Below, piece after piece: positions 20,183 through 31,900 of a stretch of 64,000 nucleotides of DNA; positions within the stretch are counted from its first letter, which is position 1, and every line of letters begins with the position of its first letter. The notes under the pieces are model-generated. The model was not told where the DNA came from and did no database searches. It saw only the letters and a program-made list of their open reading frames with translations. The position numbers were made by a program, and so were the translations under genes. This DNA comes from Membranipora membranacea (taxonomy: Eukaryota; Bryozoa; Gymnolaemata; Cheilostomatida; Membraniporidae), in the NCBI GenBank assembly GCA_914767715.1, contig OU612074.1:22370062-22434061 (forward strand), in the 5' to 3' direction.

Positions 20183-23107
20183 CTAACACAGTATGTCATG
20201 ACTATTATAGGTGATATATCCATGGACATCAGCTGGTGCTGCCTCAGAGTAATATGGTGAGAATGTAGAATAGCTGGACATGTCATATTGGGTGTTGTCT
20301 CCCCCGACTTTACTTATATCATCCAACTCCTCATAGACATTCTCAGATCTGACAGCAGCTTGGAGATCATCTCTAGGACTAGAACCCTGCTGGTATGTAA
20401 GGTTTGTCACTGCATTTGTAGTCACTGAATCTTGGTACCTGAAATGTGACAATAATAATAGATCTTAGGTTGATTAATAAAAACAGAAAAAAATGACTTG
20501 ACATGTTTCTTTGTAGCCTGTCTGACAATCTTTGTTCGGTGGGTGGAGGAGGGGCAAAGCTTGTCAACTCTTGCGAGTGAGCTATCGAGAAGGGGAATTG
20601 TCCCCTCTTAAACTCGTAGAAAACTCTATAATACCTGGGATAAATTTGATCTGAAAATGGAAATCCAGATTTTTATGAGATATGAGAATTGTCTCCTAGG
20701 GAAGACAGCTCCATTTTTTTTTTACAAATTGATTGGTGTTATCTCACAAATTTCAAGACGGATCAACTCCCCTTTTCGAAACTCGATTGAAGGAATTTAC
20801 AAGCTTTGCCCCCCCCCCCAAACCACCAAACAAAGACAGGCTCATTTCTTTGATATGACGTTTGGCCTGAAAAGAACGATGTGTCGAGAAGACATTCTAA
20901 TATTATAGGCTTAGCTGGCTACAATCTCTGTCCTATAGTGCGTTTCAGATTTGATTGGCTATCCTATGCATAGATAATAAAATTACCTCAATCCTATGGA
21001 AAACATGGTGTGTGAAGCCACAGCCTAAGTATTTGATTTCATGGTCTGGTTGTTCAAAAGAGTAAAGTTTACTCCTTGGTTGTTATTAGTCTGGTGATAA
21101 TATATTTCGCATGCGAAAGTTACGTTTCAAATGACAATGTTACCAATAAAGCCGTACCTTGCCATCTTTATATTCTTCTTCCTTCTGACAACCAAAACAA
21201 CTGTTATCATAACTAGTAATGTAATCACAACAGCCGTAGGAAGCAGCACAGCTATAAGAGGAACTGATATCTCATCATCTCCTTTCACTTGATCTAAAGT
21301 AAACAAGAGGTACTAAACTATCATATTGAATTGAATATTTCATTTCTGTTTATTTGGATTTATGTCAAAAAGTTAATACAGAGAGGTATGATAATCAACC
21401 TATTTCAATTTTTTCGGAGATATGATAATATGTATGTTGCAGCTCATCGCTTTAGGACCTCCTGACAGCAGACGGTTAAGGATTAAACACTGCTGTTTGT
21501 TGAGGTATTTCAGAGGGCTTTAAGAGGAATGTCAGTGTGAGTATCAAAAAGGGCAACCCAGACCGTAATGGCTTGAACTTATTACAGCATGGAGTGCTTC
21601 AAGAATTACAGTTTAACAAACTGGCTTAGACCACTTGATTGCATTTGGGTAATGCAGAGTCTTTTGATCATTCCTGCGTGTATCATATCACAAGAAGGAA
21701 CTGCAAGAGGATACAAAAATTCCGAGAGACACAAAGAGTGAAAAATTAGTACCTGTTTTGTCACCATTCAGTGCTACAGTATACCCTCTCACTCCAGCAG
21801 ACACTGATGTTACTTGGTTCCTTCTAGTAGAACTCTGAGTGGATGGGTTCATACTATCTCGCTCCCTGTTAGTACTAGAGTTTGTGCTAGTAGTAGTATC
21901 AGTCTTGTGCATTGGTGTGGTACGAGTGTTACGTGCATGAATTGTGCTCCCCTTAATGACCGAAATGGTGACATCAGATGAGGACAACTCTGCGCTGGAT
22001 GGAGACGTGTTACCAACTTCTGATGCAGTCGTGCTGTTTGCAATACTGCCTATCACTATACAAAAGGATGATCATTATATGTATTGTTGTAATATTATGT
22101 GGGTTTCTACCCTGTCTCAACAAAATATTGTTGTGATAATTACAAAGCTATCCCAGATTTGAAAGTTACTGTACAACAGTGCTACAGAATTCAAAGGTTT
22201 TGAGTGTATCTCTACAACATCTCAAAAATTTAGAAGTTGCTTCACTACTCCCGAAGGGTGCACAACTCCCAAAAAACAAGCTTTTGTAAGTCTGTTCAGG
22301 TACCCTATGATTATACAGCGAATGTGCCAAAGTGCTAACCTTTAAACTCATATGTAAATTGGAATCCTCTGCCCTCTTCTGTATCATTGTTAGCCAGAAA
22401 TCTGAACAGTACAGAGCTGCTTCATTGTTCTACACTGATGACATAACGCTCCCCAGTTACAGGCTGTTCAACCATATCTGGTCCAACATCACATCCACTA
22501 AATCGTTGGCTAGCTAACATAACGTGGTCTCCTAGGGGACTACATCCATTAGCCTCAACTGCATACACAAAACTGGCTCCTACTATTGTGTAGTCTTTAT
22601 ATGTGTAGATATGCTGAGGGGGTAGCTGGAAGATATCGCTGAACTGGACCTCTAGTTGGTAGATGTTGTATGGGTTTAGTCCTTCAATTGTGATAGTTGA
22701 GTTTGTGTTTGGTTTGTAGTTTGTCGATGAAAAGCTACAATGGCTTGTAATAGAACCATTCATCTTTGTCAAGTTCACCTGTTGGTCATTGCTGCGTCGG
22801 AAGCAAGCCAGTTCTTTTTCCACCATTACCTGGCCTGTAAGAAGAATGACAAAACTGATTGGAGATTCGGCGCTGAGAAAAGAAGTAGCATTGGTGGCAT
22901 TTCATTGGGCAACAGTTTCTGCCAATTGCATTGGCTAAGGTCTGCTATGCTTGCCCCTCAAATGGTGATTTTAAAGTCAAGACCTTCATGATATTTGATG
23001 TTGTGTAAATTATTGCACCTGGCAATGGTTTGTACAGAGAAAGCTGCAAACTTACCAGAAGATATTCCTATTAGAGTCACGGAGAAGAGGAATAAAATGT
23101 TAGACAT
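20183..23107 (-). CDS. Type I transmembrane receptor with CUB-like ectodomain and Tyr-rich tail; one in-frame stop
   Basis: Five exons on the minus strand: 23107-23056, 22834-22340, 22055-21753, 21293-21158, 20438-20183. Phases are continuous (about 413 codons). Exon 1 encodes a signal peptide (MSNILFLFSVTLIGISSG). Exon 2 encodes one CUB-like domain with N-glycosylation sites, ending LFRFLANNDTEEGRGFQFTY, the usual F-x-S-D ... GF-x-x-Y finish. Exon 3 is a Ser/Thr-rich stalk. Exon 4 has a TM helix (VPLIAVLLPTAVVITLLVMI, continuing) and a basic RRKK stop-transfer. Exon 5 is a cytoplasmic tail with candidate SH2-docking tyrosines (VYEEL, QYDM, YITYN). An in-frame TGA at 22424-22422 lies inside the CUB domain, so the allele is either broken or misread by one base. 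Function and ligand are unknown. Confidence 0.8.
20514..20844. mobile_element. MITE in a receptor intron, 8-bp target duplication
   Basis: Terminal inverted repeats of about 50 bp (left T-AGCCTGTCT...CAAAGCTTGT; right ACAAGCTTTG...AGACAGGCTCA) are flanked by the perfect direct repeat TTTCTTTG at 20506-20513 and 20845-20852. An 8-bp duplication is the signature of hAT-type transposition. The 331-bp element has no transposase and sits in the intron before the last exon of the receptor. Confidence 0.88.
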
Positions 23108-23940
23108 TGTCAAGGTTAGCTTACGGTGAAATTAAATGAATATGTGAAGGAGCAACTTTGTACAACATTATCCAGTTTTCAAACGTAATAACTTCCCTCA
23201 TGAATTAGGCAATACGATATCGAATTCTGAAGCTTGATCATGAAATCCAAAACTTCAAATCTTATGCGCAAACAAACCATGAAAGTAAATTTCAAATAAG
23301 TAAAGTTACACCCTCAGTTAATACCAATATGGGTTTAGGGTTTAATTACCATAATGCTTACTCATACTTGTGAGACTGAGAACCTAAATGTCAAACGAGC
23401 CATCAGTACGATTTCTATCGGTTGATTCGAGCAATGCAATGGCTGTGACATCTAGCTGGCAGTTAGCCAATGTGTCGGCTCTGATATTGCTCTGACAGAG
23501 GACCTATGCTTAGGCTTACGAACTTGTTTTTCTTATCAAAGTTAATGCAACTCCGAATGTGTTGAGACAAAATCAGAGGTTTATAGCTTTAATTATTTCT
23601 CTTCCTTTGTTGGTAGAGCGGACATTACATGGCAGCAGCCTGTTTGAACTTTACTTTAGCCAATAGGATCCCTGCAGGCGGTATATAGCAGTGTGAAATA
23701 TAAATAAAACAATATTGTGATCTTGTACACTTTAGCAGGGTGTGAATTTTGTGACACTATGATAAAAGCTTGAAGCTGGTTAGTAAATTAGCCTGCCCAA
23801 GTTAGTAGTAAGTACTAAGTAGTGGAGTTATGAATGACAAACCATTTGGAATAAGAATGTATCTTGTGAACAAACTGTTGATTAATCATTGTTACTAGTT
23901 ACTACTATAGTAAATTTAAGCTTAGCATCAGTAGTGAGAG
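23108..23940. other. 5' flank of the receptor gene
   Basis: Upstream (minus-strand) region of the receptor gene. It should hold its promoter, but no TATA box or other motif stands out convincingly. No other gene was found. Confidence 0.4.
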
Positions 23941-23950
23941 CACAGTTGGC

Positions 23951-25949
23951 CGGTAACTGTAAATTGCTGAACAGACTGAACAGACTGAACAGCTGAACAG
24001 AATTTCTCAGTCTACAATATTCTACTACTTGATTGGCTAATTTTGCACAAGTGTGGACAAATGCTTATATTTTGCAGATTAGTCTTCTGATTTTAAGTTA
24101 GCATTCCCCTTTGTTTCCTTCAATTTATTTTTTGGTGGAGAAAATTCTTTTTGGTGAACACCCTATGTCACTGAGGTATATATAAATATCAATGTCCTAT
24201 TTGAAGACAGCTGACTGAGATATGGTACACAATATTGCAACTAAGAGGTTAGTTAAATTATCACATCAGATCATATTTGATATTTAGGAGGAAGTGCTGG
24301 TTAGCAGTTGTAAGCACCATTTCTGACCATATATATATATATATATATATATGACATTTGTATGTATGTTGCACTGATACCAACGTCTCAAGACCGTCTT
24401 ACATTACAACGTCTCAAGACTCCCCTAAACACTTCTTATGTGTCATCACGTACCCGTCGCTAGCAACTGGTCAAGGTGTCCTTTCAGAACTGTTGTAATG
24501 TCTAGAGTTAGACACACAAAAAAAGTGAAGTGAGTAGAAATCAGGCGGCGTCCACTATTTTTTTTATGATGTTATGTACCAATACTTGTCTCAAAAATAG
24601 TGTCGTATTCCGATCTTCAATGAATCAGTATTTTTCTTTTTACTCTTTGCAGAATGTTGTGTCAGATCTGTGCGCTGTGGTTTTGTCAGGGAATTGACAT
24701 AGCACTAGCAGTGGTAAGTGCAAATCCTAAATCGAGTTTTTCCTCTTGCTCTTAAAGCTGCCTACTTGGAGGACATAAATGAGAATCACCACCCAGAGTG
24801 ATCAAACATGGAAACAGATGTGGCAAACAGGTGCAAACGGGTGTGGCAGCCATTGCAGTACATGATGTCAAATTGTTAGGGATAACATTGATGCTGGTCC
24901 ATCAACAATTTTCCAGATTAGCTCAAAATATGTATCCCTGAAAGCTGTCGCTTAATTCAAACATAAGATGCTAATTATCATGGGAACTGAGTGTGTTTGA
25001 TTAATTTTGAAATTCTGAAAAGATAGATATCATTTGATGTTATTTTTTATTATCTGCAGGTCACATGGTGATAAGAGCAAGCAAACTGAGATTCAAACCA
25101 TTCTGTAAGCACTTTACGCTTTCTCACTCTGTCAGCTACTCGCCTCAATCACACCATGTATGATATGATGAAAGGAATCAAAGCATGTTGAATCAATATG
25201 AATGCAGAAGAGAAAAACGCTCTAGAAATCACACCACACATTTTTAATTGTCATTTGTAGTTGTTACCTGTTTGTTCGTAGATTGAAATTGAACTTCAAA
25301 ACATTTCAATGACCAAGTTCTATCTCTATGTTTCAATACTATGTTATATAAGAATAATAAAATAATGTTATAAAATCATAGTGGACCAACTGTTTTGTTA
25401 TATTCATGTTGATGAGTGGACATACCAATGAAAAAGTTGTTTGTGCGTGAATAGGGATCTGATAAAAACGTGATGGGGTTGCAACAGGGTGTTGCTATGA
25501 ATGTATTATTTATCAGAAGCGGCAATTTAACTTATGCATTATCCATTTGTTATTCCTGAGACTCAATGGTGTAATGTGTTCACAGTAAATGTTGTAGCAT
25601 TGCACTGGCGAAATGCATAGAACACTCCATCTAATCATAAGTGTATGCACATTGATTTCTTCATTTGCTTGCCCTATCTCGGTTCAACATAGACATCCAA
25701 GTGCCTGATGAGGAGGAAAGCCATATCAGGTGCCAATGGTTGACTCATTATAATCTTAAAATTGTTCGGCTAGAAGGAATGTGTTTGAGTAATAAACTTG
25801 TTCATTTGATTGTCAAATTGTTAGAAATTGCTTGAAGTTGCCTTCTCTACCAAATAATAGCCAATCGCATGGAAGAATATTAAAGTAGTCTGAGAAATTC
25901 TGTTCAGCTGTTCAGTCTGTTCAGCCTGTTCAGCAATTTACAGTTACCG
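23951..25949. mobile_element. Mutator-like (MULE-type) non-autonomous element, 1999 bp
   Basis: Inverted termini starting CGGTAACTGTAAATTGCTGA are about 95 bp long and include tandem GAACAGACT heptamer-like repeats. They are flanked by a perfect 10-bp direct repeat, CACAGTTGGC, at 23941-23950 and 25950-25959, flush with the termini. Long TIRs with 9-10 bp duplications are typical of Mutator-like elements. No transposase frame is present. The inside has a stretch bounded by exon-like signals (24652-24712, ...GCAG / GTAAGTG), which hints at captured gene sequence, but its 20-residue frame matches nothing I know. Confidence 0.88.
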
Positions 25950-25959
25950 CACAGTTGGC

Positions 25960-26790
25960 AGCGTTGTGCAAAACACAACGTCTTTTCAGTGAAATACCTT
26001 CAATCAATGGATAGTTGTCTTCCCCTACACAGCCCTGAAATATCGATCCAGTTTACAATGGTCAGTTGAATCAAAGCGTTAGAGGGACTAGCTCTAACTC
26101 CTTGTTTGGATAACCTAATGGGTGTCATTTTTTCCATCCCACTTTTATAGAACATGAAAAATGGATGTATGTAATCGATTTTAAATTTTATAGACTAAAT
26201 GTATAAAATCGGTGTAAAAAGAAATACATTTAATAACATTAATATCCATTCCCTGCTCCGTGACAAAGAACATACGAGTAAAAGTTATGATAATTTAAAT
26301 GAAATATCTAAATACATAATTACACTTGACTAGACCATGAATATAGAATATGTATAGGACAAAATAGAGCCTAAAAAGTCACTTATTCAGAGATAAATGC
26401 TCAAGTTAGAGATTAACATAGAAAATAGTAGAGATAATCATTTTGAGAAAAAGCCATGAAGCAATATAATAGAGATAATTTTTCTTTGAATTCATACGCC
26501 GGATACCATTTATCATGTCAGCATACCATTTATCATGTCAGCAAAGACACAGAGCCGCCATCTGGATATAAAGGAAACAAAAGGACACAGAAGGACAAAA
26601 AAGGCGACTTTTACTACCAGGCTCTTTGACACATTCTAAACAAAGATGTCCGGGATAATAGTGATTTCCAGAGAAAAATTCAATGTTAAAACCATATTAA
26701 TTAAATAAAAGCAATTTATCTTGTGAGGCAATGATGGTGATCAGAACTTGATGTCAATGTATCAACATAAGATTCTGTTTATCTATCTGC
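25960..26790. other. No gene seen
   Basis: AT-rich spacer downstream (minus-strand sense) of the synaptotagmin-like pseudogene. A short TACCATTTATCATGTCAGCA direct duplication occurs at about 26506-26542. Nothing else is recognised. Confidence 0.45.
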
Positions 26791-26792
26791 TC

Positions 26793-29700
26793 TTATGATG
26801 ACAAGGTTTTCTGGATGGGAGTTTTATGTGACGTACTAGCTACAGTTCCATCTCGGAGGGGGAGGGTGTGCTCCACCCATTCTGAAGGATTATTTATCAT
26901 CTCCTCCCACATGCTACATTCCTGTTCTATAGCATCCATCCAATCACAGGCCTTCCCAAAACTTTCGCCTGTAAGAACGATTAAACAATGAAATGTATTA
27001 TTCTTACTCCTCAAGTAAATACACCTGAGAGACAGGCCACTTAATATTCAGATATATTATTGGCTGAGTATAATCATCGTATCCATAGACTTAATAATAA
27101 ACCTAGACAGGACACTCTATACAGCTGAAGTGAGGCACTTAATTTTGGGGCAACGTAACGTCATTGGAAGGTGTAGAAGCAATGATGCCATCATGATTTA
27201 CTGTCCATAATCAAGGTTATTTATTCATAACTCAATCAATTTTGATCGGATTTTGAATTTGAAAATTGCTTTACAATCAGCAGCATCTTGTTATCAACCT
27301 GATGCTGTTTCTTCTTCAAAAATATTTGTTGCCTAAAATTAGTATCAGACTGTTCAGGACAAGCTGCTAACTCTATTGTAATTTTCAAACTTGAAATCCG
27401 ATCAAAATTTATGAGTTATCAACAAAAAACCTGGATTTTGGACTTCTAAACCTTCCAATGACGTTACGTTGCCCATAATTAAGTGCCTCAGTGCCTCAAT
27501 GCTAATGCTCCATATAGTGTCCTGTCTAGGTTTATTATTAAGTCTATGATCGTATCCATAGACTTAATAATTATTAAGTCTATAGTCATATCTTTACCTT
27601 TTCCTGTGTTCAGTCTAACCAGTCTGAGAAGCTCATTAGAGCTGAATCTATCGTGATCCCAGACGGCAAACTCCAGAGATAGCTCACACAACTCCTCTGC
27701 CTGAATCTGTAAACATGGAAGGTCTCATTAGATGATTCCCATATGTGAATACGCAGTTACTATCAAACAGATCGGAGAAGGTAGTTATGAGGTAAAGAGG
27801 ATATCTAAACACAGTGATGATTTCAAAACAGAATTCTCACAGTAATATTGCCATCTGCCATTATTTCAAATTTAAAGGGTGTCCTTTGTTGCCTGCTCTT
27901 GGATCGATATGAAACTGTGAATTGAAGTTGTCTGTCATTGACTGAGTTCATATTTATTGGAGATCTTGGAGAGTAAACAGAACTAAACAACCATATCATC
28001 ACAAGTGTGAACATTGAAGGAGGATGGAGGTGGAGGAATTTTATCTCAAAGTAATTAGGGCGTGATGATATCACATCACATCTTTCAATCCAATTTTTTG
28101 TAAACAATAATATTTCCGTTGTTAATTTTTTCCATCGCAATTGTGAAATTAGTGAGGCCGGTTCACTGTAACACTGCTCTCCTAACCAGATAAGCCTACC
28201 TTATGATATGTGAATCCCTCATAACAGTTTTGTGCTTCATCCTCTCTGGCATCAACAAACTGGGATTCAAGAATAGATAATAACAACTTGTGAAACGGGT
28301 CCTGGGGTTACTCAATTTTATATCGCAGTCAAGCCATTGCAGACATTGCTTTATCAAATATTGCTTTGCAGAACATCGATTGTGTGATACAACTTACAGA
28401 TAGGCCAAGATAAACAATCCTTCTCAAACAAGTAACTTTCTTTAAATTTTGCAAACAAATCTACTCTCGGCTTTGATTGAAAGAGTTAATAAGCTTTGTA
28501 CACACCTCCATGAACACAACTGAAGCTTGTCCATACAATGGTAGTGAACTTTCTCCCATCAATGTGAGGCAGCTAATATTAATGAAAGTTTGCTTAGTAT
28601 CTAGTATTAGTCCACTCACCATTTGACATAGGGATCATATACACCCGACTTCTAGGTGGGTAGATACTGAGCAGATATGACCTTGACATGAAGGTCACCT
28701 CCTGTCCGCTTACTAGCCTTAAAACCTTTAGCTCGAGCTGTATCTGCAGCGATCGGTGGGGGTGGGGTGTTTTTTACCGCAATCTTGAGCTCAGGAGAGA
28801 TTATGATGGAAAGTTCGGAGCCATGTCTCTTCATGTGCGGCTGGAAATAAAAATAATAATTTTATTAATAGGTCAGCAATCGCGATAATTTAATCATTCC
28901 TAAGGACACAATAAGGGAAAGAAATCTGTGAAAGCTTGCAAAAACTAAAATAGTTTTAATACTTATAATGAAAGTCAATAAAAAGGAATCACTGGAGTAT
29001 GTACAATTGAATGAGAATAATGTAATGCATTGGCTTACACGTCTCACATATGTGAGCAATTCTAAAAATCTATGATAGAATTTGACCAAATAATGTGCAA
29101 GTCATTAGAAATAAATGATTGAAAAATGAAAATAAATGGTGCTGTGGCGTAGTCATTGTTACCTTTTCAGACAGAGGGTACCATTGCCTCTCACGGGCTG
29201 TATCAAAGTGGTAGGTGTCAAACGGTATGTTAATCTCTCCAAGGAATTCACTATGACCCAGTCTACTGAAGTTCCATACTGACAACTAAAAGTAACAACA
29301 GATATGAGAGTGGGAGATACAATAAGAGACTCTAGGTTTGCTCCCGAAGCATGTGAAAATTAAATCTCTAAAGACTATCCAAAGTCCAACGCATGTTATA
29401 GTCAGGTAGTTGCTTATAATAAAGTTTTGTCAGATTTGTAGGGTAATGAAAAATTCAATGCCCTACTTGGCATGAATTATATTTGTTGGAAAAAGTGCCT
29501 GCATAAGGAAAGGTAACTCCCTTTCTCTGCAATATGATGTCACAGTTTCCCGGAAGCGCAATACAAGAAACAAGCACTACCGGGAGCATTGAATAACATG
29601 AAAATCTTACAAAACATGCATTGGTCTCTGAGTAGTCTTACCAATAATGAGTAGTTGACATGTATCTCCCGTGGCGTGGCTATAGTTGTTAACTGTAGAG

Positions 29701-29856
29701 TATCATACCTGCATGGTTAGAGATAGAAGATCAGCCTCCTTGAGCGTATAGCTGAATGTCTATCCATACTGAGGATTGATGGTGGACTTTTTCACACTTG
29801 CCTTTCTTTTCTTCAGCCTTTGGCCCTCGGCATCCAACAAATACACCTTCACATAT
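26793..29856 (-). pseudogene. Synaptotagmin-like (SYTL) tandem C2 gene, apparently decayed
   Basis: Six exons: 29856-29709, 29285-29163, 28840-28620, 28259-28200, 27706-27598, 26968-26793. They encode C2A from its middle (YVKVYLLDAEG, KKSTINPQYG, SVWNFSRLGHSEFLGEINIP, WYPLSEK), a linker, and C2B (GGDLHVKVISAQYLP, GVYDPYVK, NCYEGFTYHK, LEFAVWDHDRFSS, VRLNTGKG) ending in the SYTL hallmark DWMDAIEQE ... WEEMI. Lesions: an in-frame TAG in C2A at 29762-29760 (at the usual NP-x-Y-NE Glu), a TAG in C2B at 28654-28652, and a small frame-shifting deletion in exon 28259-28200, where the KKTLNP segment is lost. The N-terminal Rab-binding domain and first half of C2A were not found. SYTL proteins tether Rab27 vesicles to membranes; this copy should not make a full protein. 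Confidence 0.82.
27084..27548. mobile_element. MITE with 8-bp target duplication in an SYTL intron
   Basis: Termini CATAGACTTAATAATAAACC and its inverted copy pair over about 100 bp, including CAACGTAACGTCATTGGAAG. They are flanked by the perfect 8-bp repeat ATCGTATC (27076-27083 and 27549-27556), a hAT-type signature. Immediately after the right duplication lies a 26-bp perfect palindrome (27558-27583) made of the first 13 bases of the TIR joined head-to-head, which looks like the footprint of a second, collapsed copy. Confidence 0.85.
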
Positions 29857-31715
29857 CTAAGATACAATCAAACACAATTTGAACTACCATTAAACCATAA
29901 GAAGAGGAGAAATTTTGTAAATAGAAATACAGGAAACTCTATTGTACAGAGTTCAAATGGATGAGACAAAATTAACTTAGTAATATAGTATGATGAAAAA
30001 TAACTTCACAGAGTCCTTTAACAAGGGAGGTTTCAATGTATGGTCCAGCTTCAAAAATCTACTGAGGTAAGTAGTGAATATTTCAACCTTTTGAAGTATT
30101 TTAGTCGTTAGTTAATTAAGGCAAAAGCGCAACTTAAAGTATTTCAGTTAGTAGATGAGTTGTGTTAAAAGTGATGTTGTTTTAAAATCATCATTTTACA
30201 GCAAGATTTAATGGTAACTATTCTCAGTTACGATTCTCGTTTATACAATTAGTAGGTATGATTGAAGTACTAATACAATGAAATGGAAAACCCCCTGAGA
30301 AGTAAGAAGACTTAGATGCAAACAGAATGGTAATCATCAATATTAGTCACTGCTGACAACTAAAAAAAGGTACAGTTTGATTTATTTTAAGGATGAGCAA
30401 TGTTGTCCTCTTGCATTAAATATTGATTCCTACTATTTTCCATTAACAGTAAGTTTTCTCTTTCGAAATTATAAGAGAACAACTTTGCAATTAGATTTAT
30501 GCATGGAATTCAATCAAGTGAAGGCAATGCAAAGTAAAGTTATCTGCTGCAGAGGTAGAATCTAGCGAACTATACAAAGTGATCAGGCTGCATTAAAGCA
30601 CTCAGCAAAACACAGGAAGAAATGGTAAGCTTTGGATTCATAACTACACTCATATCTATGGAATCAACTAGTAGCTAGTTATGTTTCAAAGGTTTTTGAC
30701 ATACAAAGAAATGAGCTTATTCAAACGAGTTGGCATATTAGTGCTGTGATGTTGATTTCCATAAAATGAGTGAAGTAAGAAAGCGATGTATGTAAGAGAT
30801 ATAGACACGTACAAGCTCTGATGTTTGACTAAACCCGGTGACCGCTGACCGATGACCGCTGTGAACGGCCCATTCCACAGAGCGGAAGGCTAAAACTAAG
30901 AATAAATCCAATTCAATAAAGATAGCAGATAGCAGATAGCAGCTACAGCAATTAGTAATTGGATGGATGCAATCATTGAAGATAATCTACAGCTCAATTT
31001 TGCATACTCAATTAAAAATGCTTTGTTAAAAAAACACCCACTTTTCACACAAAACTAATCTAAGCAAAATGGAGAAGAAAAAGAAATTTACACGCACAAT
31101 GATATCATTGGATGATGTAAGCGATTTCAAAGGGTGTATAAGGGTCAAGAGTTATCACCCCTGTTACAGGTCAATACTAAAATATCTTTGATTAGGCTAC
31201 CTTTGACCTTGTATAGCCTAGGTTTTTGCACTTTGAAATAGGTTACATCATTCAACAACGCTTGTGTGGGATTAATTTTAGTTTTTTGTTCATTGCTATG
31301 GGAAAACTTTGATATGAACAATGGTTGTTTTTTGCTTCCCTTAACACTTACGTAGGAGTCAGTCTATCTCACACTGAAAGTTAGCAGGATTTTAAATTGT
31401 CTTAAAATTTGTGGTGAGACAACCACTACATCTCGATACAGGGCTTTACGAAGCATATTGTGAGATGTGGCAACTTAATGGGCAGACAACTTCCAAATAT
31501 GAACCTAAACCGATAGAAGATGATTTGTAATCTTGCCCTCAGATTGAAGATTTTGTGTTCAGTAATAGAATGCAACTAGTAACAAACTCACAGCTATACT
31601 TAGGAGAGGTTGTGAATAAGAACTGATTTAATATCCGATTGCCCCTAGCTGAGTGAGCGAGACCTTATAGGGGTCTTGTCAATAATTGCTCACTCATTAA
31701 TGTGATTGTAAACAT
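29857..31715. other. No exon recognised; expected site of missing SYTL and sphingomyelinase exons
   Basis: The first half of SYTL C2A should lie upstream of 29856, and the last exon of the sphingomyelinase should lie downstream of 31901, both within or beyond this stretch. Neither could be identified by eye. A short GATAGCA triplicate occurs at about 30923-30943. Confidence 0.45.
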
Positions 31716-31770
31716 TTATGCCCCTCGGGATGTGGCGTGTGAAAAACCAACTGATTTTAATCAAACCTTT
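31716..31770. repeat. Fragment of the dispersed repeat seen at 10.2 kb
   Basis: TCGGGATGTGGCGTGTGA and ACTGATTTTAATCAAACCTTT match the right flank of the 9951-10230 repeat family. A short member or end fragment. Confidence 0.65.
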
Positions 31771-31900
31771 AATCTAAGTGAGCAAATTTATTGAATTGAA
31801 ATACTAAATGAGCAAGGAATGAGCACAGCGACAGCGATAACTTTGTTCACAAAGCTTCGCTCATTTTAAGAGTACCCCCCCCCCTCTCTGAGTAACTTAC

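Noticed and set aside
22422-22424. Selenocysteine codon in the receptor
   Set aside because: No SECIS-like hairpin was recognised downstream and CUB domains are not selenoproteins; a nonsense change or base error is simpler.
26793-29856. Genome-wide reassignment of TAG to Gln/Glu
   Set aside because: Two TAGs fall at Glx-like sites, but the same gene has a frame-shifting deletion, and other genes here (receptor, lectin) end properly on TAG.
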